DNA of 64,000 nt from contig NZ_AUCV01000003.1 in assembly GCF_000429945.1 (NCBI RefSeq), forward strand, positions 124,001 to 188,000, given 5' to 3'. The notes under the pieces are model-generated. The model made no database searches. It was not told where the DNA came from and saw only the letters and a program-made list of their open reading frames with translations. The position numbers and the translations under genes were made by a program. Positions 52,719 through 62,215 of the stretch are shown here, piece by piece (positions within the stretch are counted from its first letter, which is position 1; the number at the start of each line of letters is the position of its first letter). The stretch is from Desulfogranum japonicum DSM 18378. Its GTDB lineage: Bacteria > Desulfobacterota > Desulfobulbia > Desulfobulbales > Desulfobulbaceae.

Positions 52719-53717
52719 TCACATGTAATCAAGAATGGAAAGGCTGGATACTTTGGAAGTTATACTCAGGGCAGCCTGGAATGCTGTTTCCTGTTGCACA
52801 ATCTCGTTGAATACCTCAATGGCGTCTGCGTCTTCATACCGGGATAGAATCTGCTGAAGATCCACACTGACACTTTCCTGGTGCCGTATGGCTGTATCCA
52901 CACGTGAAGCGCGGTTACCCAACTGAGAACGAAGCCTTCTGTTCTGTTCCGCTGCACCATCAAGATCTGAAATCTGAGTCTGCATGGCAGCAGCATCGTT
53001 ATTGCGGATGGCTTCCTCTGTCTGGGTCAGTTCCGCAAAAAGATCATACCTGCCTGCCTCTATGGCATTTGGTGCATTACCTGCTGGATCAGGAGGGTTA
53101 TATGGCGGTGGATTCCAGGTAGAGGTGCCCAGGAAAAGGTCGTTTCCCGTCAGGTTCACCTGAAGTTGTTCGCCAGCAGTGATTTCGAGGTAGGTTGCGT
53201 TTTCATCACCATTATAGAGTACGGGCCAGGTTCGATGGTCGTTGGGATCGTATAAGGCTGGGTCGTAACTGGGATTTTCCGTAAATGGCTGTGTGTCTTC
53301 CTGATACCCCGCAAAAATATACTTCCCATCCACATTGCCGTTGGCAGCGTCAATAAGCTCCTGCTTCAGTTCAACGAGTTCATTTGCCAGGGTGGTCCTG
53401 TCATCGTTACTCAAAGAACCATTGACGGCATTGACCAAGATTTCCTTGGCCCTTTGCATGATATTTTCCACATGCTCAAGGTGACCATCGGTAGCCTGCA
53501 TGATATCCGAAGACTTTCCCATGGTCTCCAGGTATCGGTCCACATTGCTTAATTGTTTACGGGTGTTGAGAACAGGCCTGATCGCAGCTGGATCGTCGGA
53601 AGGCACGTTGAGTTTTTTTCCCGTGGCTCCCATATTACGGAGATTTTCCAGTTCCAGGGCCACATCATTGAGGCGAGTGCCCAGCATACGGTAGGTTGTT
53701 CCTTGGGTGGCTTTCAT
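52719..53717 (-). CDS. flgL: Hook-filament junction protein FlgL
   Basis: 332 residues. The N-terminus (TYRMLGTRLNDVALELENLRNMGATGKKLN, PSDDPAAI) and the C-terminus (ETAFQAALSITSKVSSLSILDYM) are typical of flagellin-like FlgL. It connects the filament to FlgK. The gene follows flgK by 3 bases, its ribosome binding site being inside the flgK end. Confidence 0.94.
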   Translation of the reverse strand: MKATQGTTYRMLGTRLNDVALELENLRNMGATGKKLNVPSDDPAAIRPVLNTRKQLSNVDRYLETMGKSSDIMQATDGHLEHVENIMQRAKEILVNAVNGSLSNDDRTTLANELVELKQELIDAANGNVDGKYIFAGYQEDTQPFTENPSYDPALYDPNDHRTWPVLYNGDENATYLEITAGEQLQVNLTGNDLFLGTSTWNPPPYNPPDPAGNAPNAIEAGRYDLFAELTQTEEAIRNNDAAAMQTQISDLDGAAEQNRRLRSQLGNRASRVDTAIRHQESVSVDLQQILSRYEDADAIEVFNEIVQQETAFQAALSITSKVSSLSILDYM

Positions 53718-53720
53718 GGG

Positions 53721-55133
53721 TTACACCTTGAGGTTCAGCAATGCATTCATCATTTCGTCCACAGTGGAAAGAAATTTGGCAGAAGACTCAAATCCGCGTT
53801 GAAACTGTATGAGGTCTATCATTTCTTCCTCCAGAGAAACTCCGGAAAATCCATCCCGCAGATTCTGTAGCTGTACAGTGGCATCTTTAGCTCCATTGAG
53901 GGCCAGATCGTTGCGGTTGGCCTCTATGCCGACGGTGGAAACCATCTTGCTGAAATAGGCATCAAAATTATCACTGGTTGACGCAACGGTATGCGTAGTT
54001 TCCAATGCGGCGATGAGCAGGGCATTTTCATTGTCACCCGGGGATGCTGTGGATTGGCCTGCAGCAGCAACATACCTGCTGTCCGTAAAGGCCACTGCAA
54101 TGGAGCGGCTGGCATGGACATCGGGAGGAAGAGCTGTGAGGTCGTTAAAAAAGAGTTGACCGGTGGCTGGGGTGCCAGTGGCCGGATCTGTATAATAACC
54201 GTTTACGTGCAGATTGTTGACCGCCGATGTGAGATCGATGGCCAACGTATCCAGGTCATCCTGAAGACCGGAAATAAAATCATCCCTGATTTCAACCATG
54301 CCCTTGAATTTCCCCCCTAGCTGAGAATTGCTAAGCTCTCTGGTAATACCGGCAACTTCAAGCTCCAGGGTGACGTCGGTTCCGCTGGTCACGGTGTTGA
54401 TACTCATGGCCACGTTTCCCTGCACAAGTGGCAGTCCTCCAGGGAGATGCACGGCCAGCATCCCTTTATTATCTGTGTAGGTCTGCACCCCTAAAGTCTC
54501 GGAGAGTTTTTGAACGACCAGATCTCTCTGATCCCGGGAAGCATTTGCCGTCTGCCCGTTGGCCTCTATCAGTTGAATGCGATCGTTAAGCTTTGCGATT
54601 TCATCGAGCTGTTCATTAACTGTTTCCACTGCCCCTATGAGCTCAGTGTTGATGTTTTCAACTATGGTGGAAAGGTTGTCGGTCATCTGGGCAAACGCGT
54701 CACCAAGGAGTTGCCCGCGCTGCATTACTATATCTCTTTCCACCTGGCCACTTGGATTGGTTGTCAGTTCCTGCCAGGCATCAAAGAATTTGTCTATTTC
54801 CGAGGCGAGATTTTCATCGGATACGTTAAAAAGGCGTTCCAGTTCGGTAAGTGCGTTGGATTTACCTGACTCTTCGCCATAGGATATAAAGTTTTCCTGT
54901 AATTGACGTGTAATAAAGGAGTTGTAATCCCTGCTGACGTCTGAAACCGTGACACCCTGACCGATAAAGAAATCACCAAAATTGACAGCAGGGACTTGCC
55001 TCAGTTCGGCGTCCTGCCTGGAGTATCCCTCGGTATTGACGTTGGCAACATTGTTGCCTACAATTTCTATGGCCTTTTGATTGGTGCTCAGACTGGTTCG
55101 CCCGGCGTTCAGGGCATCAAAAAGTCCTGCCAT
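53721..55133 (-). CDS. flgK: Hook-associated protein 1, FlgK
   Basis: 470 residues. The N-terminus is LFDALNAGRTSLSTNQKAIEIVGNNVANVNTEGYSRQ, with the rod/hook motif NNVANVNTEGY, and the C-terminus is VSLEEEMIDLIQFQRGFESSAKFLSTVDEMMNALLNLKV. The middle contains the usual domain with VNLHVNGYY. It joins hook and filament. A gap of 381 bases separates it from flgN. Confidence 0.95.
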   Translation of the reverse strand: MAGLFDALNAGRTSLSTNQKAIEIVGNNVANVNTEGYSRQDAELRQVPAVNFGDFFIGQGVTVSDVSRDYNSFITRQLQENFISYGEESGKSNALTELERLFNVSDENLASEIDKFFDAWQELTTNPSGQVERDIVMQRGQLLGDAFAQMTDNLSTIVENINTELIGAVETVNEQLDEIAKLNDRIQLIEANGQTANASRDQRDLVVQKLSETLGVQTYTDNKGMLAVHLPGGLPLVQGNVAMSINTVTSGTDVTLELEVAGITRELSNSQLGGKFKGMVEIRDDFISGLQDDLDTLAIDLTSAVNNLHVNGYYTDPATGTPATGQLFFNDLTALPPDVHASRSIAVAFTDSRYVAAAGQSTASPGDNENALLIAALETTHTVASTSDNFDAYFSKMVSTVGIEANRNDLALNGAKDATVQLQNLRDGFSGVSLEEEMIDLIQFQRGFESSAKFLSTVDEMMNALLNLKV

Positions 55134-55514
55134 AATGTATTCCCGGTCAAAGATAGGTAATAAGTGTCCCGAAAAAATCGGGATGCGGTTACGGTACGAG
55201 TCATTTTTGTCACGCTTGGTAACAACGTGTCTATACTTGTATCGGCACTTTTGCTGTTTGCCTTTAGCCCGGAATTGTTACCAATGAATTTTCAAGAAAA
55301 ATGTATGCCAAGGTGTAAGAGAAGTATGTGCAAGAAAAGAGGGGGGGATAATGGAGATCCGGCAGGGACTTTCACGCGTTAAAATAAAAAAGTAATAGAT
55401 AGGGTGAGGGATCGCATGGAGCGAAAAAAACGCAATGAAGACCGGCAGGAACCGGCTTCGTAAGGTGTGGCGGCGGATGAAATGTGATGGTGAACCAGGC
55501 CCGGCTAAACCGGC
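55134..55514. other. Gene-free stretch between flgN and flgK
   Basis: No coding sequence stands out. GC-rich inverted pieces such as ACCGGCAGGAACCGGC near 55450 and CCGGCTAAACCGG near 55500 may form stems after flgN. A purine-rich GGGGGGGAT lies near 55345. I see no matching flagellar promoter. Confidence 0.4.
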
Positions 55515-55868
55515 TTAAATACGCCCGGACAGCAGACGACCATTGACAGGTGCGCTTGTTGTATGACCGGATTTCCCATAGGTTGTTGGGGCTGTCTTTT
55601 TGCCAAAGAAGACCATGGTCTCCTGGATCCAGTTTAAGGTCGCACGGAAGAGAAAGGCATTGCGTCGATTTTCTTCACGAATCTGTGCCGCTAAACCTCT
55701 GTCTTCAGGATCCAGTTGCGGAATGGCATTCAAGGTGGCCAGTAATGACTCCTTTTTTGCCACATCATCAAGCATTGCCTGTATATTCAACTGTTTGGCA
55801 TGCTCGCGTTCATCCCGAATGGTGTCCAGCAGTTGTTGCAGTAAATCACGTACAGAATCTCGTTTCAT
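55515..55868 (-). CDS. flgN: FlgN-like export chaperone
   Basis: 117 residues, helical. The family has RDLLQQLLDTIRDEREHAKQLN at the N-terminus and then KKESLLATLN. The end has IREENRRNAFLFRATLNWIQETMVFF and a short Gly/Pro-rich tail. It should escort FlgK and FlgL to the export apparatus. The gene follows flgM by 3 bases. Confidence 0.85.
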   Translation of the reverse strand: MKRDSVRDLLQQLLDTIRDEREHAKQLNIQAMLDDVAKKESLLATLNAIPQLDPEDRGLAAQIREENRRNAFLFRATLNWIQETMVFFGKKTAPTTYGKSGHTTSAPVNGRLLSGRI

Positions 55869-55871
55869 AGC

Positions 55872-56159
55872 TTATCCTTCTACCAGAAACTTGAGCAGAC
55901 TGGATGCGACCTTATTCAGATCCGGTTCATAGGAGCCACTGGCAACCTGGGCTTTCAATTCTTCCACTCGAGAAGCTCTTTCGGAGCTGGCCGTACTGCT
56001 GCTGGCCTGCACTTCATTGGCACTCTTCAGGGCTGAAGAAAAGGATGCACCTTCACTGCCTGCGGTTTTATCCGTTTTCTGTGTCTCACCAGTTCGGCTG
56101 GCTTTGTTGAGGCCTCCGATCTGTCCCATTCCTCTTACTCCAAAAAATTCCACAGTCAT
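55872..56159 (-). CDS. flgM: Anti-sigma-28 factor FlgM
   Basis: About 95 residues from ATG 56159, preceded by AGGTG; an ATG 30 bases upstream would lengthen it. The N-terminus has IGGLNKASRTGETQ. The C-terminal half (ASRVEELKAQVASGSYEPDLNKVASSLLKFLVEG) is the sigma-28 binding part. It keeps FliA inactive until the hook is built and FlgM is exported. fliA is encoded 6.6 kb upstream in the same cluster. Confidence 0.93.
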   Translation of the reverse strand: MTVEFFGVRGMGQIGGLNKASRTGETQKTDKTAGSEGASFSSALKSANEVQASSSTASSERASRVEELKAQVASGSYEPDLNKVASSLLKFLVEG

Positions 56160-56181
56160 CACGTTCACCTGTTTACAAAGG

Positions 56182-56751
56182 TTATCCAACCATACCTTCC
56201 GACTCTGCCTGCCAGTTATCCAGTTTTTCCATCACTGCATCGTAGGTCTCGTACGAGATATCAGGTAACCATCCGCCAAAGGCTTCTTTTGCCTCATTAA
56301 ATCCTTTATCGATTCCTTCTATAATGGCATCGAGTCGGGATGGATCGCCACCAGCCACTCCTACAGCAAACTGGAAGATTCTGTCAGATGTCTTTTCTAC
56401 ACCAAAATAACCGTCATCAGAAATGAGTTCTTCTGCATTTTCAGGCGTTATTGTTTCCAGATCTACGGTGGTTTCACCTATCTGAATTTTGGTGTCAATC
56501 CCTTGTTCCTTGAGCAGGTTGGCTACCAGGCTTTGCAGCATACCGTACTGTTCACCGTTGCGGTTCTGCATGGTAAGACCGCTTGTATAGGTGAGAGCAA
56601 GGGTGGATTCACCTTTCAGGGAAACGTTGTCAATCTGGTTGACTTGTGATCCCTGAGTATCGATATTTGAGGTATATGCGGCCTCAACTCGATTTGTCTG
56701 TTGTGCGTAAAGGGCACTGTGAATCTGGTTATGGTTGACGCTGTTAATCAT
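56182..56751 (-). CDS. DUF5610-like protein in the flagellar cluster
   Basis: About 189 residues from ATG 56751 with GGGAGG upstream; the frame runs further but without a better start. A Gln/Asn-rich N-terminus precedes a conserved-looking C-terminal helical part (about 110-185). That part is GYFGVEKTSDRIFQFAVGVAGGDPSRLDAIIEGIDKGFNEAKEAFGGWLPDISYET. This resembles DUF5610 (unverified). The function is unknown. It lies between flgJ and flgM, a common site for small regulatory proteins. Confidence 0.7.
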   Translation of the reverse strand: MINSVNHNQIHSALYAQQTNRVEAAYTSNIDTQGSQVNQIDNVSLKGESTLALTYTSGLTMQNRNGEQYGMLQSLVANLLKEQGIDTKIQIGETTVDLETITPENAEELISDDGYFGVEKTSDRIFQFAVGVAGGDPSRLDAIIEGIDKGFNEAKEAFGGWLPDISYETYDAVMEKLDNWQAESEGMVG

Positions 56752-56905
56752 GGTTCTGCCTCCCTGCAGTGTTTGCGGCTCATCCTGGGCCACTTGGACA
56801 GAATTTTTATCTTCTGTTATTCCTCTTATCGGAGACAGCGGGAAAAAACTTTATCCCCTTTGGTAAATTTTTTTTAAGAAAAAAGAAAAAACAGGGAAAA
56901 GCAAG

Positions 56906-57214
56906 TCATTTTTTAGAGGTTATATTTTTTTGTACCTGTTGGTAGATTTGGTTAGCCAGGCCCATACTCTGTTTTTGAGCTATCTGTTGAGCCATTTCAG
57001 TATCCAGCATTTCTTCGTACATTTTTTCAGCACTGGATTTTGGGAAAAGTTCATTGTCACCGACAGTTTTGCGCATGGCCTTGAACAGGGTATCTATAAA
57101 GATCGCTTCAAAGTCTTCGCATGATTGTTTCAAAGCCTCTTTTTCCCGTGAGGACATTTGTGGTGTCTGCTGGGTCTGTTTGAGTGCAAAAGAGGCATCT
57201 ATGGAGGGTTTCAT
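56906..57214 (-). CDS. flgJ: FlgJ rod-binding domain protein
   Basis: 102 residues from ATG 57214, with AAGGAG before it; the first 14 codons of the longer frame are discounted. It matches only the N-terminal rod-binding half of FlgJ: SCEDFEAIFIDTLFKAMRKTV and MYEEMLDTEMAQQIAQKQSMGLANQIYQQV. The muramidase half is missing, as in many non-enteric bacteria. It helps build the rod in the periplasm. Confidence 0.9.
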   Translation of the reverse strand: MKPSIDASFALKQTQQTPQMSSREKEALKQSCEDFEAIFIDTLFKAMRKTVGDNELFPKSSAEKMYEEMLDTEMAQQIAQKQSMGLANQIYQQVQKNITSKK

Positions 57215-57301
57215 CTGCTTTCTCCTTGGTCTGTAACTACTACAACTAATGGGCAAATAAAAGTTTTCCTGAAATGCTCAGCCTGAGCTTTACCGGCAGG
57301 G

Positions 57302-58420
57302 TTAGAGGATTACCAGCTCTCCCTGCAAGGCACCCGATGCTTTGATGGCCTGGAAAATAGCAATCAGATCACGGGGCGTTGCGCCTATGGCATTTAAAGC
57401 GTTTGCAATTTCTTCTATGCTGACACCCATCTGTAAGACCACCATGTTTCCTTCATCCTCAACCGTTTCGATGGTTGTTTCAGGGGCGACTACTGTTTCT
57501 CCCTCTGCCAGGGGATTGGGTTGGGAGACTTTGATTGATTCGGAGATTATCAGGTTCAGATTACCGTGGGAGACGGCTACCGTTGAGATACGAACATCCT
57601 GGCCCATTACAATGGTACCTGTACGTTCATTGACAACAATTTTTGCCGGTATGTCAGGCTCGACTTCAATGTTTTCAAGATCTGCTATAAAATCGACTAG
57701 ATGATATCCCTCGGGCATGCTGACCAGAACTGTTCCGGAATCCAGAGAGTTGGCTGTATCAGGGCCAAAGAAATAGTTTATGGCTTCGGTCATCCGGGAT
57801 ACGGTGGTGAAATCACTTTCACGCAACTGGTAGGTAAGTTCTCCAGAATCGGGCAGCTTAAAATCTACGGCGCGTTCAACAATGGCGCCTCCGGAGATGC
57901 GTCCGGCTGTGGGGAAGTTTTTCTGTACCTCCGCTGCTTTGCCTCCGAAAGAAAGTCCGCCCACTGCTAAAGGTCCCTGGGCGACAGCATAGGTTTTTCC
58001 ATCAGGCCCTTTGAGTGGGGTCATTAACAGGTTACCACCGGCAAGACTTGAAGCGTCGCCAATAGACGCAACATGGATGTCAATGGTGGATCCCGGTCGG
58101 ACAAACGGCGGCAATTTGGCGGTTACCATGACAGCAGCAACATTCTTGGTTTTCATTTGATCAAACACATCAGAACTGAGCGCCATTCCCATACGTTTGA
58201 TCATGTTGATCATGGCCTGTTTGGTGAAGACAGATTTTTTAATGTCATCACCTGTTCCGTCAAGGCCGATGACCAATCCATACCCCATGAGTTGGTTGTT
58301 GCGAACTCCCTGGATATCTGCCAAATCTTTAAGTCGTGCCGCCTGCAGACTGTATGCATGGAAAAGCAGCAAACAGACAAAGGTGAATGTAATCACGAAT
58401 CTGAAGCGTGATAGAGGCAT
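57302..58420 (-). CDS. flgI: Flagellar P-ring protein FlgI
   Basis: 372 residues from ATG 58420 with AGGAGG upstream. The Sec signal peptide is RFVITFTFVCLLLFHAYSLQA. The mature start ARLKDLADIQGVRNNQLMGYGLVIGLDGTGDD is typical. Conserved blocks follow: TKNVAAVMVTAKLPPF, GGNLLMTPLKGPDG and VGGLSF, ending VSIEEIANALNAIGATPRDLIAIFQAIKASGALQGELVIL. It forms the periplasmic ring around the rod. Confidence 0.95.
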   Translation of the reverse strand: MPLSRFRFVITFTFVCLLLFHAYSLQAARLKDLADIQGVRNNQLMGYGLVIGLDGTGDDIKKSVFTKQAMINMIKRMGMALSSDVFDQMKTKNVAAVMVTAKLPPFVRPGSTIDIHVASIGDASSLAGGNLLMTPLKGPDGKTYAVAQGPLAVGGLSFGGKAAEVQKNFPTAGRISGGAIVERAVDFKLPDSGELTYQLRESDFTTVSRMTEAINYFFGPDTANSLDSGTVLVSMPEGYHLVDFIADLENIEVEPDIPAKIVVNERTGTIVMGQDVRISTVAVSHGNLNLIISESIKVSQPNPLAEGETVVAPETTIETVEDEGNMVVLQMGVSIEEIANALNAIGATPRDLIAIFQAIKASGALQGELVIL

Positions 58421-58630
58421 AATTTTCCTCCTGTTCACAGAAAAGCCTCAGTATGCTTCTTTGAGGCATGTATGACAGCATCCCGGCTCTTGGAAGAAAA
58501 CCGTTGCATGCTTCTAAAAATATATAGTCGTAACATTGGTAAAAAATACTGCATCTATTCTTTCACTTATCGATGGGTTAACGCTGTGTCATGATGCATA
58601 AACGTTGCCATAACAAGCTAAAAAATCAGG

Positions 58631-59353
58631 TTAAAAGGGCCAGGTGTTATCAAGAATCCTCATCAGCCAGCCAGGTTTTTGTTTGTCTGTGATAGAGCCT
58701 TTGCCCGTGTAGGCGATCTGTGCATTGAGGATTTTACTCGAACTCACAGTATTGTCAGCATTGACATCGTGTGACCTGATAATGCCGGTAAGGTAAATAA
58801 TCTGACTTTCGTTGTTTACCATTACCGATTTTCCCCCACGGATCTTCAGGTTCCCGTTGGGATAAACCTCTATTACCTGGGTAGTCAGGGTTGCTGCAAG
58901 GTCTTCTGAACGGGTGGTGCTGCCTGATCCGCTGAATGAGTTGGAAAAGTTGGCATCCACCAGCGCGGACATATTCAGGTTTGGATTTTTCTCACTCAGA
59001 ACTGTTTCATAGCCAAATAGACTTGGAATTCCCGCGGACATGCTGGTATCTCGCCCGGTTGCGGTGGTGGCCCTTTTGGACGCACTGGCTTCTTCCTCAA
59101 TAAGTACGGTTACGATATCTCCAACAGTACGGGCTTTAATGTCGGCAAGCCAGTTCCCTTCATCACCGGTCCATAAGGATCCCGGTGATTGAGGAGATGG
59201 TTCTTTGACAACAGGGGCTTCCAGCGGCTCGGGAACCGGAATGGTATCCTGGTCTTTTGAACTGCACCCGTAAAAAAACAGCATGAAAAGTAACAGGGCG
59301 CAGCTGTAACAGCAGATGTTTGTCCATTTGGAACCAACGGTGTCTGTATTCAT
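58631..59353 (-). CDS. flgH: Flagellar L-ring protein FlgH (lipoprotein)
   Basis: About 240 residues from ATG 59353. A lipoprotein-like signal peptide (LLLFMLFFYGCSSK, Cys at about 30) is followed by GSLWTGDEGNWLADIKARTVGDIVTVLIEEEASASKRATT. Later parts are GNLKIRGGKSVMVNNESQIIYLTGIIRSHDVNADNTVSSSKILNAQIAYTGKG. It forms the outer-membrane ring. It starts 2 bases after flgA ends. The 190 bases after it, before flgI, hold no gene. Confidence 0.95.
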   Translation of the reverse strand: MNTDTVGSKWTNICCYSCALLLFMLFFYGCSSKDQDTIPVPEPLEAPVVKEPSPQSPGSLWTGDEGNWLADIKARTVGDIVTVLIEEEASASKRATTATGRDTSMSAGIPSLFGYETVLSEKNPNLNMSALVDANFSNSFSGSGSTTRSEDLAATLTTQVIEVYPNGNLKIRGGKSVMVNNESQIIYLTGIIRSHDVNADNTVSSSKILNAQIAYTGKGSITDKQKPGWLMRILDNTWPF

Positions 59354-59355
59354 AA

Positions 59356-60477
59356 TCAAAACTCCACAGATACAATGCCTGGTTCTTTCACTTTGGCATA
59401 TATCAGCTTATTGGAGCTGATATTTTTTACCCTGATGATGTCACCGCTTACCCCCGATGACTTGGCTATGCCGTTTGCTGAAATGCGCAACTGGCCTTTT
59501 TGTGCGATGATTTTAACAAATTGTCCCTCTGAAACCACAGGAGGAGCTGTGCAGTCACCTTCTCGTAATGGTCTGCCTGTGGGTAAGGTACGTTTAGCCA
59601 GCTTTCCTATGACATCCTGCATTTGTGTAAAGGGGCGGTCGAGTATGAGAATATTTTTCGGGGTTAATTCCACCTGGTCAGCCTGTATCAGCTCACCCCT
59701 GCGAATTGTCCCGATTGTCGTAACCACATCTGTGATGAGTTCCATTTTTCCTCGCACTGTACAGTTTTGTACCGGCTGTCCATCGATATGAAAATAAATG
59801 GAAAAAATGGAGCTATGTAAAATGTCTGATCTGGATGGTGTGACTTTCCAAGTTACTTCACCGTATGGGAGCACAAGCTGTGATGGTGAATTGAATGCGG
59901 TGAAACGAATTTCACCCTGTGGGAGTTCGTCGGCTTGACTGGCAAGGTAATCGGCAATAATCTGCTGCAACTGGTTTTGATCGATGACTATCCCTTTTCT
60001 GTGCACCGTGACAACAGAACTTCCCAGCCAGTGCACGCCCTTTGCCTGGGGATGATTACGGAGGGCTGCCATGATGGAAGTTGCATGCAGTTGTTTTGAT
60101 TGCCCCGGTGCAGGCGATGATGCAACAATCAGTTGGCGTAACTCTCTTGTGCTTTCATCATCTGGCAGAATTTGCGCGATGTTGGCAAGTGTGACCGTAG
60201 TCTCCATGACCATGGCCTCCTCAACAAAGGTTGCCGTAGTTTCAGCATATGCCCTGGAGGAGGCAAAAAGGAAAATGCAGCAAAACAGTGTGTGGAGCAG
60301 GGCGTGTCCTGAACAAAAAGCGTTGGTCCAGAGTCTGGATCTGCAAATCAGAGCTTTGCAGATATTCAGAGTCAGGTCATATTGATAGGTCGCAGAGGTA
60401 TCCGTACTGCACCTTTCAGGCTGAATTATTTTTTCCGGATGGCTGAAAAACCGGATCTGGCATCTGGAAATTTTCAT
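59356..60477 (-). CDS. flgA: P-ring assembly chaperone FlgA
   Basis: 373 residues. A signal-type hydrophobic stretch lies at about 57-76, so the first 50 residues may be too long; no better ATG is seen. The C-terminal SAF-like domain is IGTIRRGELIQADQVELT, LAKRTLPTGRPLREGD, and FVKIIAQKGQLRISANGIAKSSGVSGDIIRVKNISSNK. It delivers FlgI subunits in the periplasm. Its start is 8 bases after the flgG stop. Confidence 0.9.
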   Translation of the reverse strand: MKISRCQIRFFSHPEKIIQPERCSTDTSATYQYDLTLNICKALICRSRLWTNAFCSGHALLHTLFCCIFLFASSRAYAETTATFVEEAMVMETTVTLANIAQILPDDESTRELRQLIVASSPAPGQSKQLHATSIMAALRNHPQAKGVHWLGSSVVTVHRKGIVIDQNQLQQIIADYLASQADELPQGEIRFTAFNSPSQLVLPYGEVTWKVTPSRSDILHSSIFSIYFHIDGQPVQNCTVRGKMELITDVVTTIGTIRRGELIQADQVELTPKNILILDRPFTQMQDVIGKLAKRTLPTGRPLREGDCTAPPVVSEGQFVKIIAQKGQLRISANGIAKSSGVSGDIIRVKNISSNKLIYAKVKEPGIVSVEF

Positions 60478-60485
60478 AGCCTATG

Positions 60486-61268
60486 TTATGCCAGGTTCAC
60501 CACAGTCTGCATCATTTCATCTGACGTGGAAACCACATTTGAGTTGATTTCAAAGGCCCGCTGAGTGGTAATCATATGTGCCATCTCTTCGACCATATTT
60601 ACATTGGAGTTTTCAATATATCCCTGGAGCAGAGTACCATATCCATCGTTACCGGGAACACCTATGGCCGCTGCACCGGAAGAATCGGTCTCCCGAAACA
60701 TGTTGCGTCCTATGGCAAGTAGGCCTGCTTCGTTGACAAAAATCGCCAGATCTATGTTGCCTATTTCCGTTGATTCGGTATCGTCACCCAACGTGGCACT
60801 GACGACCCCGGTCTCGCTGATGGTAACCAGTACTGCATCTTCAGGTATTACAATCTCAGGTTGCAACGGGTAGCCGTCACTGGTTGTGATCCGGCCGTCA
60901 CCATCGAGTTTGAATGTTCCTGCACGGGTATAGGCGGTGTTGCCATCAGGCAGGGATACCTGAAAAAAACCTGAACCTTCTATGGCCACATCCAACTCGT
61001 TTTCTGTTTGAATAATGTCGCCTTCGGTAAAAATTTTACTGACAGCAGCAGTTTTTACCCCCAGCCCGACCTGAATACCTGTGGGCGATCTGGTGTCATC
61101 GGAAGTAGGGCTGCCGGGGACTTTCATTATCTGGTAAAGGAGATCCTGAAAATCAGCACGGCTGCGCTTAAAACCCGATGTTGAGACGTTAGCCAGATTG
61201 TTGGCTATAACATCCATATTCAAGTTTTGCGCTGACATGCCTGTTGTCGATGTCCAGAGTGATCTCAT
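60486..61268 (-). CDS. flgG: Distal rod protein FlgG
   Basis: 260 residues. MRSLWTSTTGMSAQNLNMDVIANNLANVSTSGFKRSRADFQDLLYQ is the FlgG start with the rod motif ANNLANVSTSGFK. The terminal NSNVNMVEEMAHMITTQRAFEINSNVVSTSDEMMQTVVNL is typical. It builds the distal rod shaft. Its paralogue flgF is 77 bases upstream. Confidence 0.96.
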   Translation of the reverse strand: MRSLWTSTTGMSAQNLNMDVIANNLANVSTSGFKRSRADFQDLLYQIMKVPGSPTSDDTRSPTGIQVGLGVKTAAVSKIFTEGDIIQTENELDVAIEGSGFFQVSLPDGNTAYTRAGTFKLDGDGRITTSDGYPLQPEIVIPEDAVLVTISETGVVSATLGDDTESTEIGNIDLAIFVNEAGLLAIGRNMFRETDSSGAAAIGVPGNDGYGTLLQGYIENSNVNMVEEMAHMITTQRAFEINSNVVSTSDEMMQTVVNLA

Positions 61269-61345
61269 GGTTTATCCTCTTTATATGTTGACCTGATGTA
61301 TCACTGATGATATGGCCGGAAAATCAGGTAATGCAATGGGTGGGG

Positions 61346-62083
61346 CTAACCGACTGAGCCCAGTTCATCCTGTCTCTCTCCAAGAGTCGAGTATCGATCC
61401 AACACTTTGAGGTGAGCTTCGAATTTTCGCTGTATGCTTATCATGTGAGCCATCTCCTCCATCATATTCACATTTGATGTTTCAAGACTGCCCTGTATAA
61501 TTCTGCTGTCAGCAGCAGGCAGGTCGCCACCTCCCTGTTCAAGCTGGAAACGGCTGTTGCCTACCTGTTTGAGCTGTTGAGGATCGGCAACAGTAAATAT
61601 CTGCAGCCCAACGCCTGTGTCCACCCCGTCAACGGAGATACCACCCGCCTCATTGATAATAATGTCCGAGCCCCCGCCCTCCAGAAGCTGCAGGGGTTGA
61701 TTCGCTTGACTTATGACGTTGTAGCCATCAGATGTTTTGATCATTCCGTCTTCATCAATCATAAAGTGGCCGGCCCGGGTATACATAATGTCGTTCCCCT
61801 TGCGAATCTTGAAAAAACCTTCGCCGTCTATGGCCACATCCAGGGGACGATCCGTCTGCTGCATGGCCCCCTGGCTGAAATCTGTTTCAATGGCACGGAT
61901 GCGGGCATAGTTAATACCTTTTGCGTTGGTATTCTGCTGTTCACCCCGCAGGATTGCCTGGAAACTGATTCTATTTTTTTTAAATCCAGTGGTATTCACG
62001 TTTGCCAGATTGGCGGCAATGTTACTCATTGCCTGCTCACGCGATACCGCTCCACTGAGAGCCCCATATTTTCCTGAAACCAT
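61346..62083 (-). CDS. flgF: Proximal rod protein FlgF
   Basis: 245 residues with AAAAAGGT before the ATG. It has the rod motif AANLANVNTTGFKKNR, DVAIDGEGFFKI, and the end ETSNVNMMEEMAHMISIQRKFEAHLKVLDRYSTLGERQ. It is shorter than FlgG and distinct in the middle, as expected for FlgF. Confidence 0.94.
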   Translation of the reverse strand: MVSGKYGALSGAVSREQAMSNIAANLANVNTTGFKKNRISFQAILRGEQQNTNAKGINYARIRAIETDFSQGAMQQTDRPLDVAIDGEGFFKIRKGNDIMYTRAGHFMIDEDGMIKTSDGYNVISQANQPLQLLEGGGSDIIINEAGGISVDGVDTGVGLQIFTVADPQQLKQVGNSRFQLEQGGGDLPAADSRIIQGSLETSNVNMMEEMAHMISIQRKFEAHLKVLDRYSTLGERQDELGSVG

Positions 62084-62215
62084 AGATACCTTTTTCAGTT
62101 CATTATCTAGATGCTTATATTTTTTTCGGATTTTCCGTTGAATTACTTAACCGGTATTTTGATTTAGATGGATAAAGCGCACCGTTAACAACCAAAAAAT
62201 GATGGAAAAATCGGT